A stretch of DNA of 43,378 nucleotides. It comes from Chromera velia (lineage: Eukaryota; Sar; Chromeraceae). The stretch lies in NCBI GenBank assembly GCA_018398765.1, contig JAHBMJ010002790.1, positions 52,070-95,447 of the forward strand. The letters are read 5' to 3'. Position numbers and translations under genes: made by a program. The notes beneath the pieces were generated by a model. The model was not told the origin of the DNA. It worked only from the letters and a program-made list of their open reading frames with translations, and did not search any database. Position 1 is the stretch's first letter. Each line of letters starts with the position of its first letter. Below, in pieces: positions 21,290 to 32,890 of this stretch.

Positions 21290-22969
21290 ATGACGTCTGT
21301 TTCCAACTCGCCTGCTTTGCAGAAACTGGAGGAATATCCGTTTATGCAGGTTTTGTGTTTCCTTCCAGTTCGTGACATCTGTTTTCTTCTCAAGACTGAC
21401 ACAGAAATCCGCACCCGAATTCCTCAGCGTTCCATTGCGAAATGGATCCTCACAGAGAGTCGAGTAAAGTCTCTTCAGTCCAAACAGAAGACAGGGGATC
21501 TCCCTTTCACCGCAAAGAAGAAGAAAGAACAGAAGGAAGAAACCGAGGAAAGACAAGCGGCTGCTCCAGCAGCGGCGGCAGCCGCTCCAGCAGCGGCGGC
21601 AGCCGCTCCAGCAGCAGCGGCAGCCGCAGCAGCAGCCAAGGAAGAAGACGACACGGATGAGATCTCTCTCGAGAAACTCCATCTCCTCGAGAACCCCCCC
21701 CGCTTTCCCACTGTGTTCTTTGAATTTGGTGGGACTGTCCTCTCACCCAATAACGCAGAGAAACTGAAGAGCGTCTCCGATCTCCTCAAAAGACACCCCA
21801 AACTCCGTATCCGAGTCGAAGGCAGATGCCAGCCTGATGCACCCAGGAGCATTCATCGACGCCTCAGCCTCGGCAGAGCCCGTGCGGCTGCGAACGTGAT
21901 TGGCGCGTCTCTGTCCCAAGAAGACTACCAACGTCAGCTTGAGGTGGTCGGTATGGGGGCTGAACCTGTTGTGAATGAGAACCTGCGTCTTCCCTCTGCC
22001 CACCGCGTTTCGATGCGGTTCCTTGCCCCATTCTTTTTCGTCGTCGATCGTGAGGAGGAGGTGAATGGAGATGAAGAAAACGTCGGTCCTGTGCCTCACA
22101 GTGTTCTCCATTCTGATTCCGATTCCGATGATGAAGAACAAGAAGGGGGGGCGGGAGCGCATGATGATGGGGATGGCCAAGCAGAAGGAAGAGCGGGTTC
22201 GGATTCGAACGAAGAAGGGGAAAGGGATGTGTTGCCTGAGTTGACAGAGAGTCCAGATGGTCAGGCAGATGATGAGGAAGGGGAGGTGTCTGGTGGGGGG
22301 GGTGGGGCAGAGGAAGAAGATGGCGCAGGTGGGGGGGGAGAGGAAGTGCGCACAACAGCGGAAGAGTCCCCTCTTCCCAGACGCATTCTGCCGAGCCTCA
22401 ACTTTTCGAATCGTCACACCTCCCTCCGAACGTCTGAGCCCACAGGGGAGGGCTCTGAGAGACCTGCGGGGGTCCTTACTCAGTCTGAGACACCGACGAG
22501 GGTGAGTTTGAGTCTCAGCCTGAGTGCTCTTGAGGGGGGGGAAGGAAGAGAAGATGAGGAGGAGGAAGCGGAGAGACAGGAAAGAAATGAGAATGAGAGT
22601 GAGAGAGCAGATGGGGGGGAGGAGGACAATCGACAAGGAGAGGTTGAGGGTTCTTCCGAGAACTCTTCGCCTTCCTCCTCCTCATCCTCTGGTGTCTATG
22701 ACAACCCCCCTCGGTTCCTTGCACGACTCCGAAGAGCCAATCCCCCTCCGCCTCCTAGGGTCCCTCCTGCCCAGCCTGAGGGAGACGGCGACAGAGACGG
22801 TCCCAATCCCGCCGGCAGTGCCCGTTCCGACACCCCCCGTTCTGTCGCCTCGGTGCCTTCTGACAGGCCCTCAGACACCTACTCTGAATGGGGCGCGCAG
22901 TGGAGACGGGTTGATATTACTCTCTTGGGCCTGGTAGGGGAGGATGAGAATCAGTGTGACTCAGACTGA
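21290..22969 (+). CDS. F-box-like and OmpA-like domain protein with acidic tail
   Basis: The frame gives 559 aa from the first ATG (21290). The same frame is open upstream to about 21117 (with AANEAKAAPEAVGKKQ), so an upstream exon could add an N-terminus. Residues about 9-45 (LEEYPFMQVLCFLPVRDICF) resemble an F-box, the Skp1-binding helix bundle of SCF ubiquitin ligases. Residues about 89-116 are poly-Ala/Pro. Residues about 138-245 match the OmpA/MotB C-terminal fold: FFEFGGTVLSP, KLRIRVEGRCQPD (place of GHTD), LSLGRARAAANVI and VVGMGAEPVVNEN, then HRVSM. In bacteria this domain binds peptidoglycan. Here there is no signal peptide or membrane anchor, so wall binding is unlikely. Residues about 255-559 are Glu/Asp/Ser/Gly-rich and probably disordered. 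The OmpA-like call is good; the F-box call is moderate. Confidence 0.7.
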   Translation: MTSVSNSPALQKLEEYPFMQVLCFLPVRDICFLLKTDTEIRTRIPQRSIAKWILTESRVKSLQSKQKTGDLPFTAKKKKEQKEETEERQAAAPAAAAAAPAAAAAAPAAAAAAAAAKEEDDTDEISLEKLHLLENPPRFPTVFFEFGGTVLSPNNAEKLKSVSDLLKRHPKLRIRVEGRCQPDAPRSIHRRLSLGRARAAANVIGASLSQEDYQRQLEVVGMGAEPVVNENLRLPSAHRVSMRFLAPFFFVVDREEEVNGDEENVGPVPHSVLHSDSDSDDEEQEGGAGAHDDGDGQAEGRAGSDSNEEGERDVLPELTESPDGQADDEEGEVSGGGGGAEEEDGAGGGGEEVRTTAEESPLPRRILPSLNFSNRHTSLRTSEPTGEGSERPAGVLTQSETPTRVSLSLSLSALEGGEGREDEEEEAERQERNENESERADGGEEDNRQGEVEGSSENSSPSSSSSSGVYDNPPRFLARLRRANPPPPPRVPPAQPEGDGDRDGPNPAGSARSDTPRSVASVPSDRPSDTYSEWGAQWRRVDITLLGLVGEDENQCDSD

Positions 22970-23885
22970 TTGTCGGTTTGTTACTTTCACTCATGGTTGT
23001 TGGATGGCGACATCTCCCCTCTCTTCTTGTGCCCCTCCACCTCTTGGTTTCTTTTGTTCAGGTGTAAGGGGTGATTTTCGTGGTGAAAGGGGACGGCTGC
23101 ATGACTGCTTGAGAGACCAGAGAGAGGAGAAGTAGGGAAGGCTTTTTTCGGAAGTTGCCTCACCATTTTTTCTTTTTCTTCCTCCTTTCTTGTAAGAAGG
23201 GTACACGCACGCATGTTTCGCTACATGTGCATCGAAGTGCAGATCCATGCAGTGAGTGAGGTACGGAAGTTTACTGAAGTGGAGAAGCCGCTGTGATGGA
23301 ATCCTCCCTTACGGTTAGCGTGTGGCATATGAAACAGGTCTGGACCGAGATAGGAAGATTGATGCCATGCAAAGAAAGAGACGTTTGTTTTTTTGATGAA
23401 CTTGCGTGAGAGACGAGAGACTGGGTCCGACATTCCTGTCGCTCCCTCTTTCCTGTCGTCGATGTGTGGACGAAACCTGCTTGAGAACAAAATAGAGATT
23501 TCAGAAACCAGTCCGTTTTCATGATGCGTATGGCTTGTTGAAGTCTTTTTGTGTAATCGAAGTACAGCCTAGGACAGAAAGATTTGGTTCGTGATTGATC
23601 TCTCTTATGTGGTTTCTCTTTAGAGAAAATTCTTCCCTCCTTTCTCCCTGACAGTCTCTTTCGAGACTTCAAAATGGGATCTGTGCTTCTTTCTTTCTTT
23701 CTTCCCCCTCATCTTTTCACTTCTTTGCATGAGGTGTGGCAAGGACTGCGGATCGAATACTCTTCTGTCTGCGACGGTAAGGGAGACCTCTTATTGGTGC
23801 CCAGGCAGGGCGAAGAACGAAGAATGATGGTTTTTTGAAAAATCACATGCAGTGTGCTCAATTCTTCACGTACAATGGCGGACCT

Positions 23886-23923
<38 letters not shown>

Positions 23924-25510
23924 GCAATCAAGTGCAGGACTGAGTTGAAGCCAGAAAGAGAGAAAGAGAGAAAGTATGCATGGATGCCAATCAGCCGTCA
24001 GAAAGGGGCCTTTGAGTGAACCGACAGACAGCTTTTGTCTCTCTTCGCTTCTATCGGCTTGGCTTGGTGTCTACGTGCTTCTCTGCGTGGCAGTTGTGTT
24101 TCACCTGCTTGAGCATCTAAGCACCCGTGTTTACATGCCTTAATTGCTCGTTGGAGTGCCGTCTGAAAGATGCCCTCCCTCCCTGCCTGCCAGAGAGAGT
24201 CCTGATGACAGAGAGAAATGCAAAAGAAAGAACGAAGAGACAGGCAGATGCCTTCTCTCCCGTTGGTCAGTCAGAGGGTCTTTGTATTTGTAGTGAATTA
24301 GTTCAGTTTGGTGGGAAGGCGGTGACAAGTCTGACAGAAAACGGCAGGTTGGAGCGCTGATGTGTTTATTGCGCAGACGGAGTGAATGGACGAATGGGGA
24401 GAAACAGTGAAGGAAAGAGACCATTCATCAGAGAGAAACGGTTGACGACAGGATCCCGATCGAAACTTTCGGCCGCGAAAGAGTCCGATTGACGGATATT
24501 GACAACTTGTAGTCTGACGTTCTTGCTGCTAGTGGGGTCTCAGGTCTGATCCAGCCTAAGATCACCCAGGGACCGGCGCCGCAGCCCTCTAAGTTCTGAT
24601 GAATCAGTGATGCTAGCAGTGATGGCTAGAGTGATGGTAATGCACTGCATTGAGTATACAAAATACCATCTAGCAAAGACTAGCATACCATGATGTCGAG
24701 AGTACAGAGTCTTCAGACGTAACTTTTGTATATGTTCCGAGTCCATCATTAATCATTCGTGTTTACATAAGGACTAGCATATAAGGATGTACTTTATTAG
24801 TGAATCTTATTAAGAAATTATTAAGAATATTAAAAGTCTAGCTATCTATACGTCATGCCTAGGGTCATGCATCATAATATCTGAAGTTGTGGCACGTATA
24901 CTAACAGTGTCAATTCGAACTTTCAACTTTTAAGTTCTTAATTTCAACGTTTTTATAGTCCATGCACCGAAGGGCTAGCTTTAGACTTTAAATTTTTTTT
25001 ACGGGAGAGTTTGAACATTTTATCAGGCAATTCAAAAAATTCTTTTTGTGTTCATCATTTTAAAAGACAAGTATTATGTATGTATTTAATAGTACTTAGA
25101 AGAGTGCGTAACATTTTTAAATAAGGTGTTATTATCATGAACACGAAGTTCTAAGCCTATTTTCCATTATTATGAAAAACTGACAGTGTCTCTAACCTAG
25201 TCTCTAACTTACTAAATTTTATGAGAAATTTTAAGCACCTCTACTATAAGCTATTTCATTTTCGTGGAATGTTTTCCCATTTTTCAGACTATTTCAGACT
25301 AACTAAGACTGACTTTCAGCACCCTGATTTATCCTAGGATTCATCAGTGCAGGTAGATACCTTTCTCTGTTTCCTTCTTTCTTTCCCTCTTCCACTGGCA
25401 GTCCCTCCCTCGCGACCCCAAAATTCCCCAGCGTTTCCTGCCTTTCAGCATGACAGAGCGAAACCTCTAAATTCTCTCCCAAGAACCCCCCTTAACTCAG
25501 CTAGATGAAA
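22970..25510. other. Intergenic; no supported gene
   Basis: It contains a (GA)n run at 23889-23920, pyrimidine tracts and, from about 24760, AT-rich DNA. Open frames on both strands show no motif or exon phase agreement. The first few hundred bases are probably the 3' UTR of the preceding gene. Confidence 0.55.
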
Positions 25511-28500
25511 TCATTTCAAAATACCCTGCAGGTCCCTCGCCGCCTCCTGGACCCTCGCGTCTGCCCCACACGTCGACGCCGCCTTTGCTACTGCTGCTCC
25601 CACCTCCAGTGCCTTGGCGCTCTCCAGAAGAGATTCCCCGAAGCCCTCGGCAGGAGAAAGCAACAGAGTGCCCAGAGCAGCGAACAACCTGCGAAGTCAG
25701 ATGCAGAAAAACAATACACGCACCCTCGGAGGGGAAGCACAAAAAAAACCCTCACACGACAGCCGCCTTTTGGGAGAGACAGCAAAGAAAGCTGTACCCG
25801 ACTCGATTCAGCAGACTCACTGCAACAAAAAGAAAGAAGATCTCAATCAGCAAGCTGAACAGACATTCACAACACAGTTTTGTAACGCCAGAAGAAAGAA
25901 CGAAATGGCAGCAAAGCTAGCAGCAAAGAAGCGGAGAGACCTATCTGCTCCAGGAGACATCCAAACCATCCATCCCATACAATCTGAACCCTTCCTCAAT
26001 TCCTTCCCTTCACCCCCCTAGCTCCCCCTCGGTTGGTGAGGGAAAGAAAGAATTGAGAGAGGCCGACCTATAACAACTCTCGGGGTCATTCTCATTCTGC
26101 AGAAACTCCGCCCCAAGAGAGAGGAGCTGCAGCCGGTCATCCAACGTGCCTTCCTTGTGACTGTCTCTGAACGACACCGCGTAGTTCACCAGCACTGTGG
26201 CCGCCCCCGCACGCACGTTCTTGTTTGTCGACCCCGCCAAGTCAGACAGAGCATCCAGAACCTGCAACCAAGATCACCGCCACAGGCATACGAAGGGAGG
26301 GAGGCAGAGAAAAGTCGGGCGACAGAATCAATAGGTGAAACCTCTTCGCCTTTTCGGCAACGGAACCGCTGCCAGTCGCTGGTTCGCTAAGCCGAACAAA
26401 GCCTGCACACCTGCTCCGCCCCCCCCCTTTCTCTGAAGGGACACCAAAAAGGAGGCAAAGTAAAAAAGGGCATCTTGACTGTTTCGGCCAGTCAGCCAGC
26501 AAGTGAGTCATTCGGGAAAGAGACGCACCAAAGCCCACCCAGGCCCCGACTCTTCATCTAGAACCCCCCCCCCCCCCCACACACACACCTGGGGGCACCT
26601 CCTGATCATGACAGATTTATTCGTGGGGTTCACGAACAGATTGGAGAGGTACCGACACCCGAGCATGCACCCAGGCCCGTTGATGTCCTGCTTCATCACG
26701 AAGAGCGCGTGGGCAATGTACTGCCACCTGCATCCATCCATCCATTCGTTTGTTCATTTCATTCATTCACTGACTCATTCTGTTGATTCGCAATCGATCC
26801 ATCTTTTCATCCTTGCAACAAAAGAAAACACGAGAAGAGAGTGACAGCAGCTATCAGAGAACGGACAAGGTGCAAGAAGTGGACACAAAAAGACCGCGTC
26901 TTCCCTCTCCCATGTTCCTCCATGTCTCTCGAAGCAGGCAGCCAACACCAGAAGAAGGCCTCCCTCAGAGATCTGGAGCAGTATGCACACAACCAAGCGC
27001 ATTTAGTTCACAGGGTCTCGATTCCAGGAAAAGTATCAGTTATGGAAGTGCTATTGCACAGACAGACTGCAATCCTTCTTTAGAAGAACAAGGGCTTGTC
27101 TACGCGTGTGTGATGGAGCATTTGCGCTCACATAAGAGCCATCAGCCTTCTTCTCTGCATATGCATATGCATGACAGCAACCAGAAAAGACGACCGACCC
27201 ATCATCAGAGGCCTTGTGGAGGTCTGCACTCTTTGGGTGTAGAGCCATAATTCTCCAGAGGTCCATCACGGGAAAGGCCTTGGAGGCCTCCCACCTGATG
27301 AACTTCTCGAAGATGATGTGCATCTCACACCGCCTGCATGCACACACACACATGGACAGACACACCGCCTGCATGCACACACACACATGGACAGACACAC
27401 CGCCTGCATGCTCACACACACATGGACAGACACACCGCCTGCATGCACACACACACATGGACAGACACACCGCCTGCATGCACACACACACATGGACAGA
27501 CACACCGTCTGCATGCACACACACACATGGACAGACACACCGTCTGCATCCACACACACACATGGACAGACACACCGTCTGCATGCACACACACACATGG
27601 ACAGACACACCGTCTGCATCCACACACATGGACAGACACTCCGGGATCAGATGCTTTGGAGATTCTGTTGCTTGGTGACAATGAAATGCTTTCTTTTTGC
27701 ATTTCTTTTCTTTTCTCGCTAGACAACTCTCTGACTGACCGACACGACCGGTCGGCTTTTGCTCTTTTTCGAACTCCCAAATAAAACCATAACAGGCCGA
27801 AGAGACGTCCGCCCGTGCACAGGAGGCAGAACGGATTCAAATGCAGAATCAGAAGAGCCACATACAGAGAGCAACAGATAGCAAAGACAGAAACAAAACC
27901 GACCGAGAGACATCCTCAGCAACCCACCAACCCCCCTACCTGAATTCCTGTTTGAGAAAGTTCGGGTTCTTAAATCGGGCAATCATCTCTTGGAAGTAGA
28001 TGTGGTCGTTCGCGTCTAGTTTGTACTGCATGCTCACACGGTCAGCCAGGTTCAAAAACAAGCATGGAGTCTCTTTCACACACAGCCTCTCGCCCATGAG
28101 AGAGCAAGACGAAAGAAACAGAGAAGAAGAGCGAAAGACTTGGAAAGATGGTGTGCGGAGCCCCTCTCAGACAGAGAGGTGAATAGCAGACAGGTCAAAC
28201 AAGTGACGAGGAAGCACGGAAGGAGACAGCCAGAGTGCACTGCAGTCCTTCCACTCACCTCCGTTCCCTCAGGCAGTTCCGCATCCAGTTCCTTTAATTT
28301 CTTGAAGAGGGGGTCAATCACCTTGGCGGCCTGGAACTGGAACGTCAGAATGTCGTGAATCGGAAAGTGCTTGCTCCTGCATGCAAATCAGGAACGCATG
28401 TCGACAAATAAAGGTAAAACCACAGGCACCTGCAGACGGTTACTGACTGTCTGATTGACATGAGTATCGAATATCACCCCTGGATGGCCCGAAAACGTGA

Positions 28501-30207
28501 GCACAACAAATAGTCCCTCTGACCACGGAAGAGGAAAAAAACCATGTATCCAGGTACAGATGTGGGAGGGACGGCCATTTGGGATAACGACAAACAATTT
28601 GGGGAAATTCTCTTTATTTGCATGCTTTTTTTATTTGCTTGTTTGTATGTTTTGTCCAACTAGGTCACTGCAGAGAGTCTCTTCAGATCGTAGACGTGAC
28701 TTCTTTTGGCATCTCTGCCCCTGCCTGTCTCCGTCTTTGGGCATTTGCGTGTGTCTGCGTCTTGCTTTTCCCCTTCCAAGTCCCGCTTCCCCCCTCTGTC
28801 GGCACTGCTTAGAGCCGAGTTTCAGCTATCTATGTGCATACACGCATGCAGGCTCACTTGGCGCCTCCCGGTGCTGTGGGTGCAGCTGCTTTGGGTGCTG
28901 CAGGAGCAGACGGAGCTGCCTTGGGTGCAGCACCCCCTCCTCCTCCTTGTGCGTACTGCTGTTGCAAGGGCGTGCCCTGCCCTGTGTTCTGTCGAATGAA
29001 CCCGGCCACCTGGTCAACTGCAGACTTGCCGATATTCTCCCTGACACAAAACTTCTCTGCGACCAGAAGCGGGTTCTCGCCTCTTCTGCAGAAGGATCGA
29101 GAAAGAGGGGCAGAAGGGAAGAGAAAGAGAGTGCATGCACGCACGCCGGGAAGGGGAGGGGACCTTCGAGGACAATTCGATCTGTCCTTCCTTCTGACAT
29201 GCATGCAGAGATCAGACTTGCATGCAGTCAATACGGAAATTGAAGTGAAGGGGGGGGACAGCTGTGAAATGGAGAAGGTTTTTACGTCTCTTCTTCGGCT
29301 TGAACAAAAGTTCGAAAAAGTGAAGAGGATAAACGACGGGTCGCATAAAAAAAAGGTTGCACAGATACAGGATGGAAGCGATACCCCTTAGACCAGATCA
29401 GGGCGTAGACTGATTAGGATCATGTCTTCGACTGGTGGATACGAGGACAGAGACCAAATTGAGATTGTCTTCCTGACCAGTCCCTCCCTCCCTCCCTTCA
29501 TTCTTTTCTTTTTTGCTTTCTGACATTTCAACTCACAGACCGATCAACCGAACGACGGACCTGTACGGAAGCTTCTTGTACCCGCTCCCCTCCCCGATCT
29601 CCACATCGAACACATAGTCATACTCCCCTGCCTCAAAATACTGCATGAATGCATGCAGGTCATAACAAACAAATGCGGGAAGAGGACATTTTCGAGTGTA
29701 TGGAATCTGTGCTCCAGCCACACCATCTCTTGCCGTGAAGCGCCGAGGAGGAGAGGGAGAGGAGGCCGAATGGAAGAGATTCGGAACGGCCAGGTAGACA
29801 TTAGGATTGAGTGAACGGAAGTAAGTACCTGCTCTTCGACCATCGAAAAAGAATCGTGCGACTGTTCCAAACAACAATAGATGAACGGACATTCCTTCCT
29901 TCCTTTCTTCCTTCCTTTTTTTTTCTCTTGTCCTGAGACCATCGCCTCGTCCCCCCAATCACGTCATTCACAAAACCTCGAGCCAAAAGGACCACTCTCT
30001 CACACACCCGGATGCCCTGAGGCCCTCACTCACTCACCCACTCACTCACTCCCTCATCCACTCACTCACTCCCTCATCCACTCACTCACCCGATCGCCCT
30101 CGTACTGCCGTTTCCCCCCGAGCATTGGCGGTCTGCAGACGTATACGCGGACAAAAGTCAAACGGCACAAAACGATGTGGGTAGCTGCACAGAGGCGGGT
30201 CAGATGA

Positions 30208-30249
<42 letters not shown>

Positions 30250-31207
30250 AGGGAGGGAGGGAGAGAGAGAGAGGGAAAGAGAGAGGCAGAGAGAGACTCA
30301 CGTGTTCCCTTCCTGCCCTGGAGCCTTCCCCACAACCTCCCCCAATTTGTCCCACCCCTGCCCGTTCCACTGGTAGACCACTGCTGAGTTCCCCTCTTTG
30401 AACAGTTTCGTCTGCCCGATGCGGATCCCTCGCATTGTCTGCATGCACTCAACAAAGAAAGGATCAGTCCGGTGGACCAGCAATCTTGCAGAGAAAAGGC
30501 TCAAGAAAGGCGAACACACGCTGTCAAGACAGAAAAACAAACAAAGCAAGCACCTCTCCCCTCTCCTATCAGCTCAACAGAGAAAAGATCACTAGCAGGG
30601 GCAATCCGGCAACGAATAAAAAGAGAGAGAGAGAAGGGAAAAAACGGACCGGGGCCATAGAGGCATCCGGCAGGTTGGCGGCATCGATAGCTTCCGCCCC
30701 CTTCTGTTGAAGTTCCACTGCAGCCTGCATCCAATCCACCCATCCATCCACAAATCGCGCGGGGACATTGGAAGACGATAAGTCAAGTCGGTCCTTAACA
30801 TGCACAAACAATGATCATACCATATGCCACAATCCTCTTTGGAGTGAAAGAGAGGCACATGCGGAAGGTTGACAACAATACAGAAGGAAAGCGCAGAACA
30901 GCACAAGCGAGGAACGAGACGGACTGAAGAGACAGTCACATCACATTTTTTTCCTTCATTGCATCTCCTCCGTCTTTTTTCATGCAATGCAGATGGGCTG
31001 TCTAAACTTTTCGAAATAAGTCAGAAGACCGGAAAGCAAGCCGATGCACCAACAACTTCATTTCATTTCACAACGCTTTGCTCGCGGAACGAAGTGACCG
31101 TCTGTGTTCTCCCCTTCTCCACGTGTCGGCCCGTTCCCCCAACTCTCTCTCTGTCTCTCTCTCTCTCTCTGTGCCACACACACACACACGCACACACACA
31201 CACACAC

Positions 31208-31247
<40 letters not shown>

Positions 31248-32363
31248 CTCCTTTGCCTGCGGCCTTCATCACCGCCAGCAGCCATTACCGGAGGGCAGCA
31301 CACCCCACATGCAGTCAAACTTCTGTTCCTAGCCACCTGACTGACTGACCTGTTCAGCCTGTTCAGACTGAGCCGCTCTCTCTTCTGCAGGCGCGTATCT
31401 CTTCTCCTCTTTCGTCCACAGTCTGCACGCAGAAAAGACAGTGAACACAGGTTGGTGCATTGAGATCGTCCAGAATGCACATGCGGGACCGCCTTCTCTT
31501 CTGGGCCAGGCAGGACTCAAACAAAAGAAGTAGGCATACAGAAAGAAATGCCCTGGCACGAGCAAAGAGAAAGCTGAGAATCGGTGCCAGCAGAGCTTTC
31601 GAGGCGGAAAGCCCGAGTCCTCGAAAAATCGGGTCACATCGGGCTTGCGGGCCCGGGACTTTGAAAAGTCTCTGCATGCCCCTCTGTTCTGTTCTCGCTC
31701 AGGTTGGAAGAAGACAGAAACACGACAGCGGAAAGGGAGGGAAGCAGGACGATGAAACGAAAAGAACGGAAGAGACGAGAGGGGAGTTCTCTCTCGAAAA
31801 GATATGAGAGGTTTGTCTGAAGGCATGGAGGATGGCCTTACTCCCCTATTTTTCATTTCTCCTGTGATTTGATTGTCCCATTCCTTGTGTCCGGACTCCC
31901 TCGCCATCTCCCTATCTTTTCCCTCACTCACATAGAAACATCACTCACGTCCGTCTGTCTGTCTGCCTGACCTCAAAACGCCGTCTTCGCATGCCGTCAA
32001 GACATCTGAGTTTGGAAGCACTGCGACCTGTAGGAACGCAGACAAGAAGAAAAATGAAGAGGGGAGATTAAGAAGGATGAAGGAACAACAGAGAGAAGGC
32101 CCTCGAACACTTTCGAAGCGCATTCGAAGAAGAAGAGGAGCGAAAGGGGGAAGCTGAACGAATGAAAAATTCCATCTATGCTCTGCGCGCACCTCCACAC
32201 TGCACATAAAGAGCTCCATAGTCTTCGCTCTTGTGTTCTCTCGGCAGCATCGGGGTTTCAGATGGACTTTCCCAGACCTCCGCCCGTCTCACTCACCTGG
32301 AACACGGTCTTGGCGTGCATGAGAACCTGTGATGGATCTGAGTTGTCAGGTTCCCACACCTGT

Positions 32364-32404
<41 letters not shown>

Positions 32405-32775
32405 GCGGGGGGGGCTGGAGATTGCCTTGTATGGTTGGTTGGAGAGAAGCGTAGCGGCATCCCCAATCTACCCGGTTTCAGTGTCTTTCCGTCGCGCTTA
32501 CTGTTCGTAGGAGGGTGCAAAGTTGAGCGCAAACGACTCTCTCTCTCTCTCTCTCTCTGCGTGTGTGTGTGTGCGTGTGTGTGTCTCTCCATAAGTATGC
32601 GTGTGCATCCGAGGGAGGGTGGAGGAGCGGCCACTGATCGACCGACAGAGTCACTGACTGACTGCCTGACTGACCTTCAGAGAGCGATCGTCGGAGACAG
32701 AGTAAAAGTGTGAAGGCAATCCATCGGGCCTCTCGTTCAAACTTGCCTTCACATCTGCACGCACGCACACACACG

Positions 32776-32816
<41 letters not shown>

Positions 32817-32818
32817 AC

Positions 32819-32890
<72 letters not shown>

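Noticed and set aside
21475-22636. Long antisense frames opposite the OmpA-like gene
   Set aside because: They are shadow frames caused by the biased codon use and repeats of the sense gene, with no domain signature.
24540-24700. C/D-box snoRNA-like sequence (TGATGA-type motifs near 24595-24660)
   Set aside because: No paired C and D boxes with terminal stem could be laid out; the repeated GTGATG phrases explain the match.
27326-27640. CRISPR array
   Set aside because: The 35-bp units are tandem and contiguous, without unique spacers, and the genome is eukaryotic.
27051-27861. Cys/Val/His-rich and Thr/His-rich frames over the 27.3-27.6 kb array
   Set aside because: They are products of the 35-bp minisatellite; only the 135-nt PLAA exon at its edge is coding.
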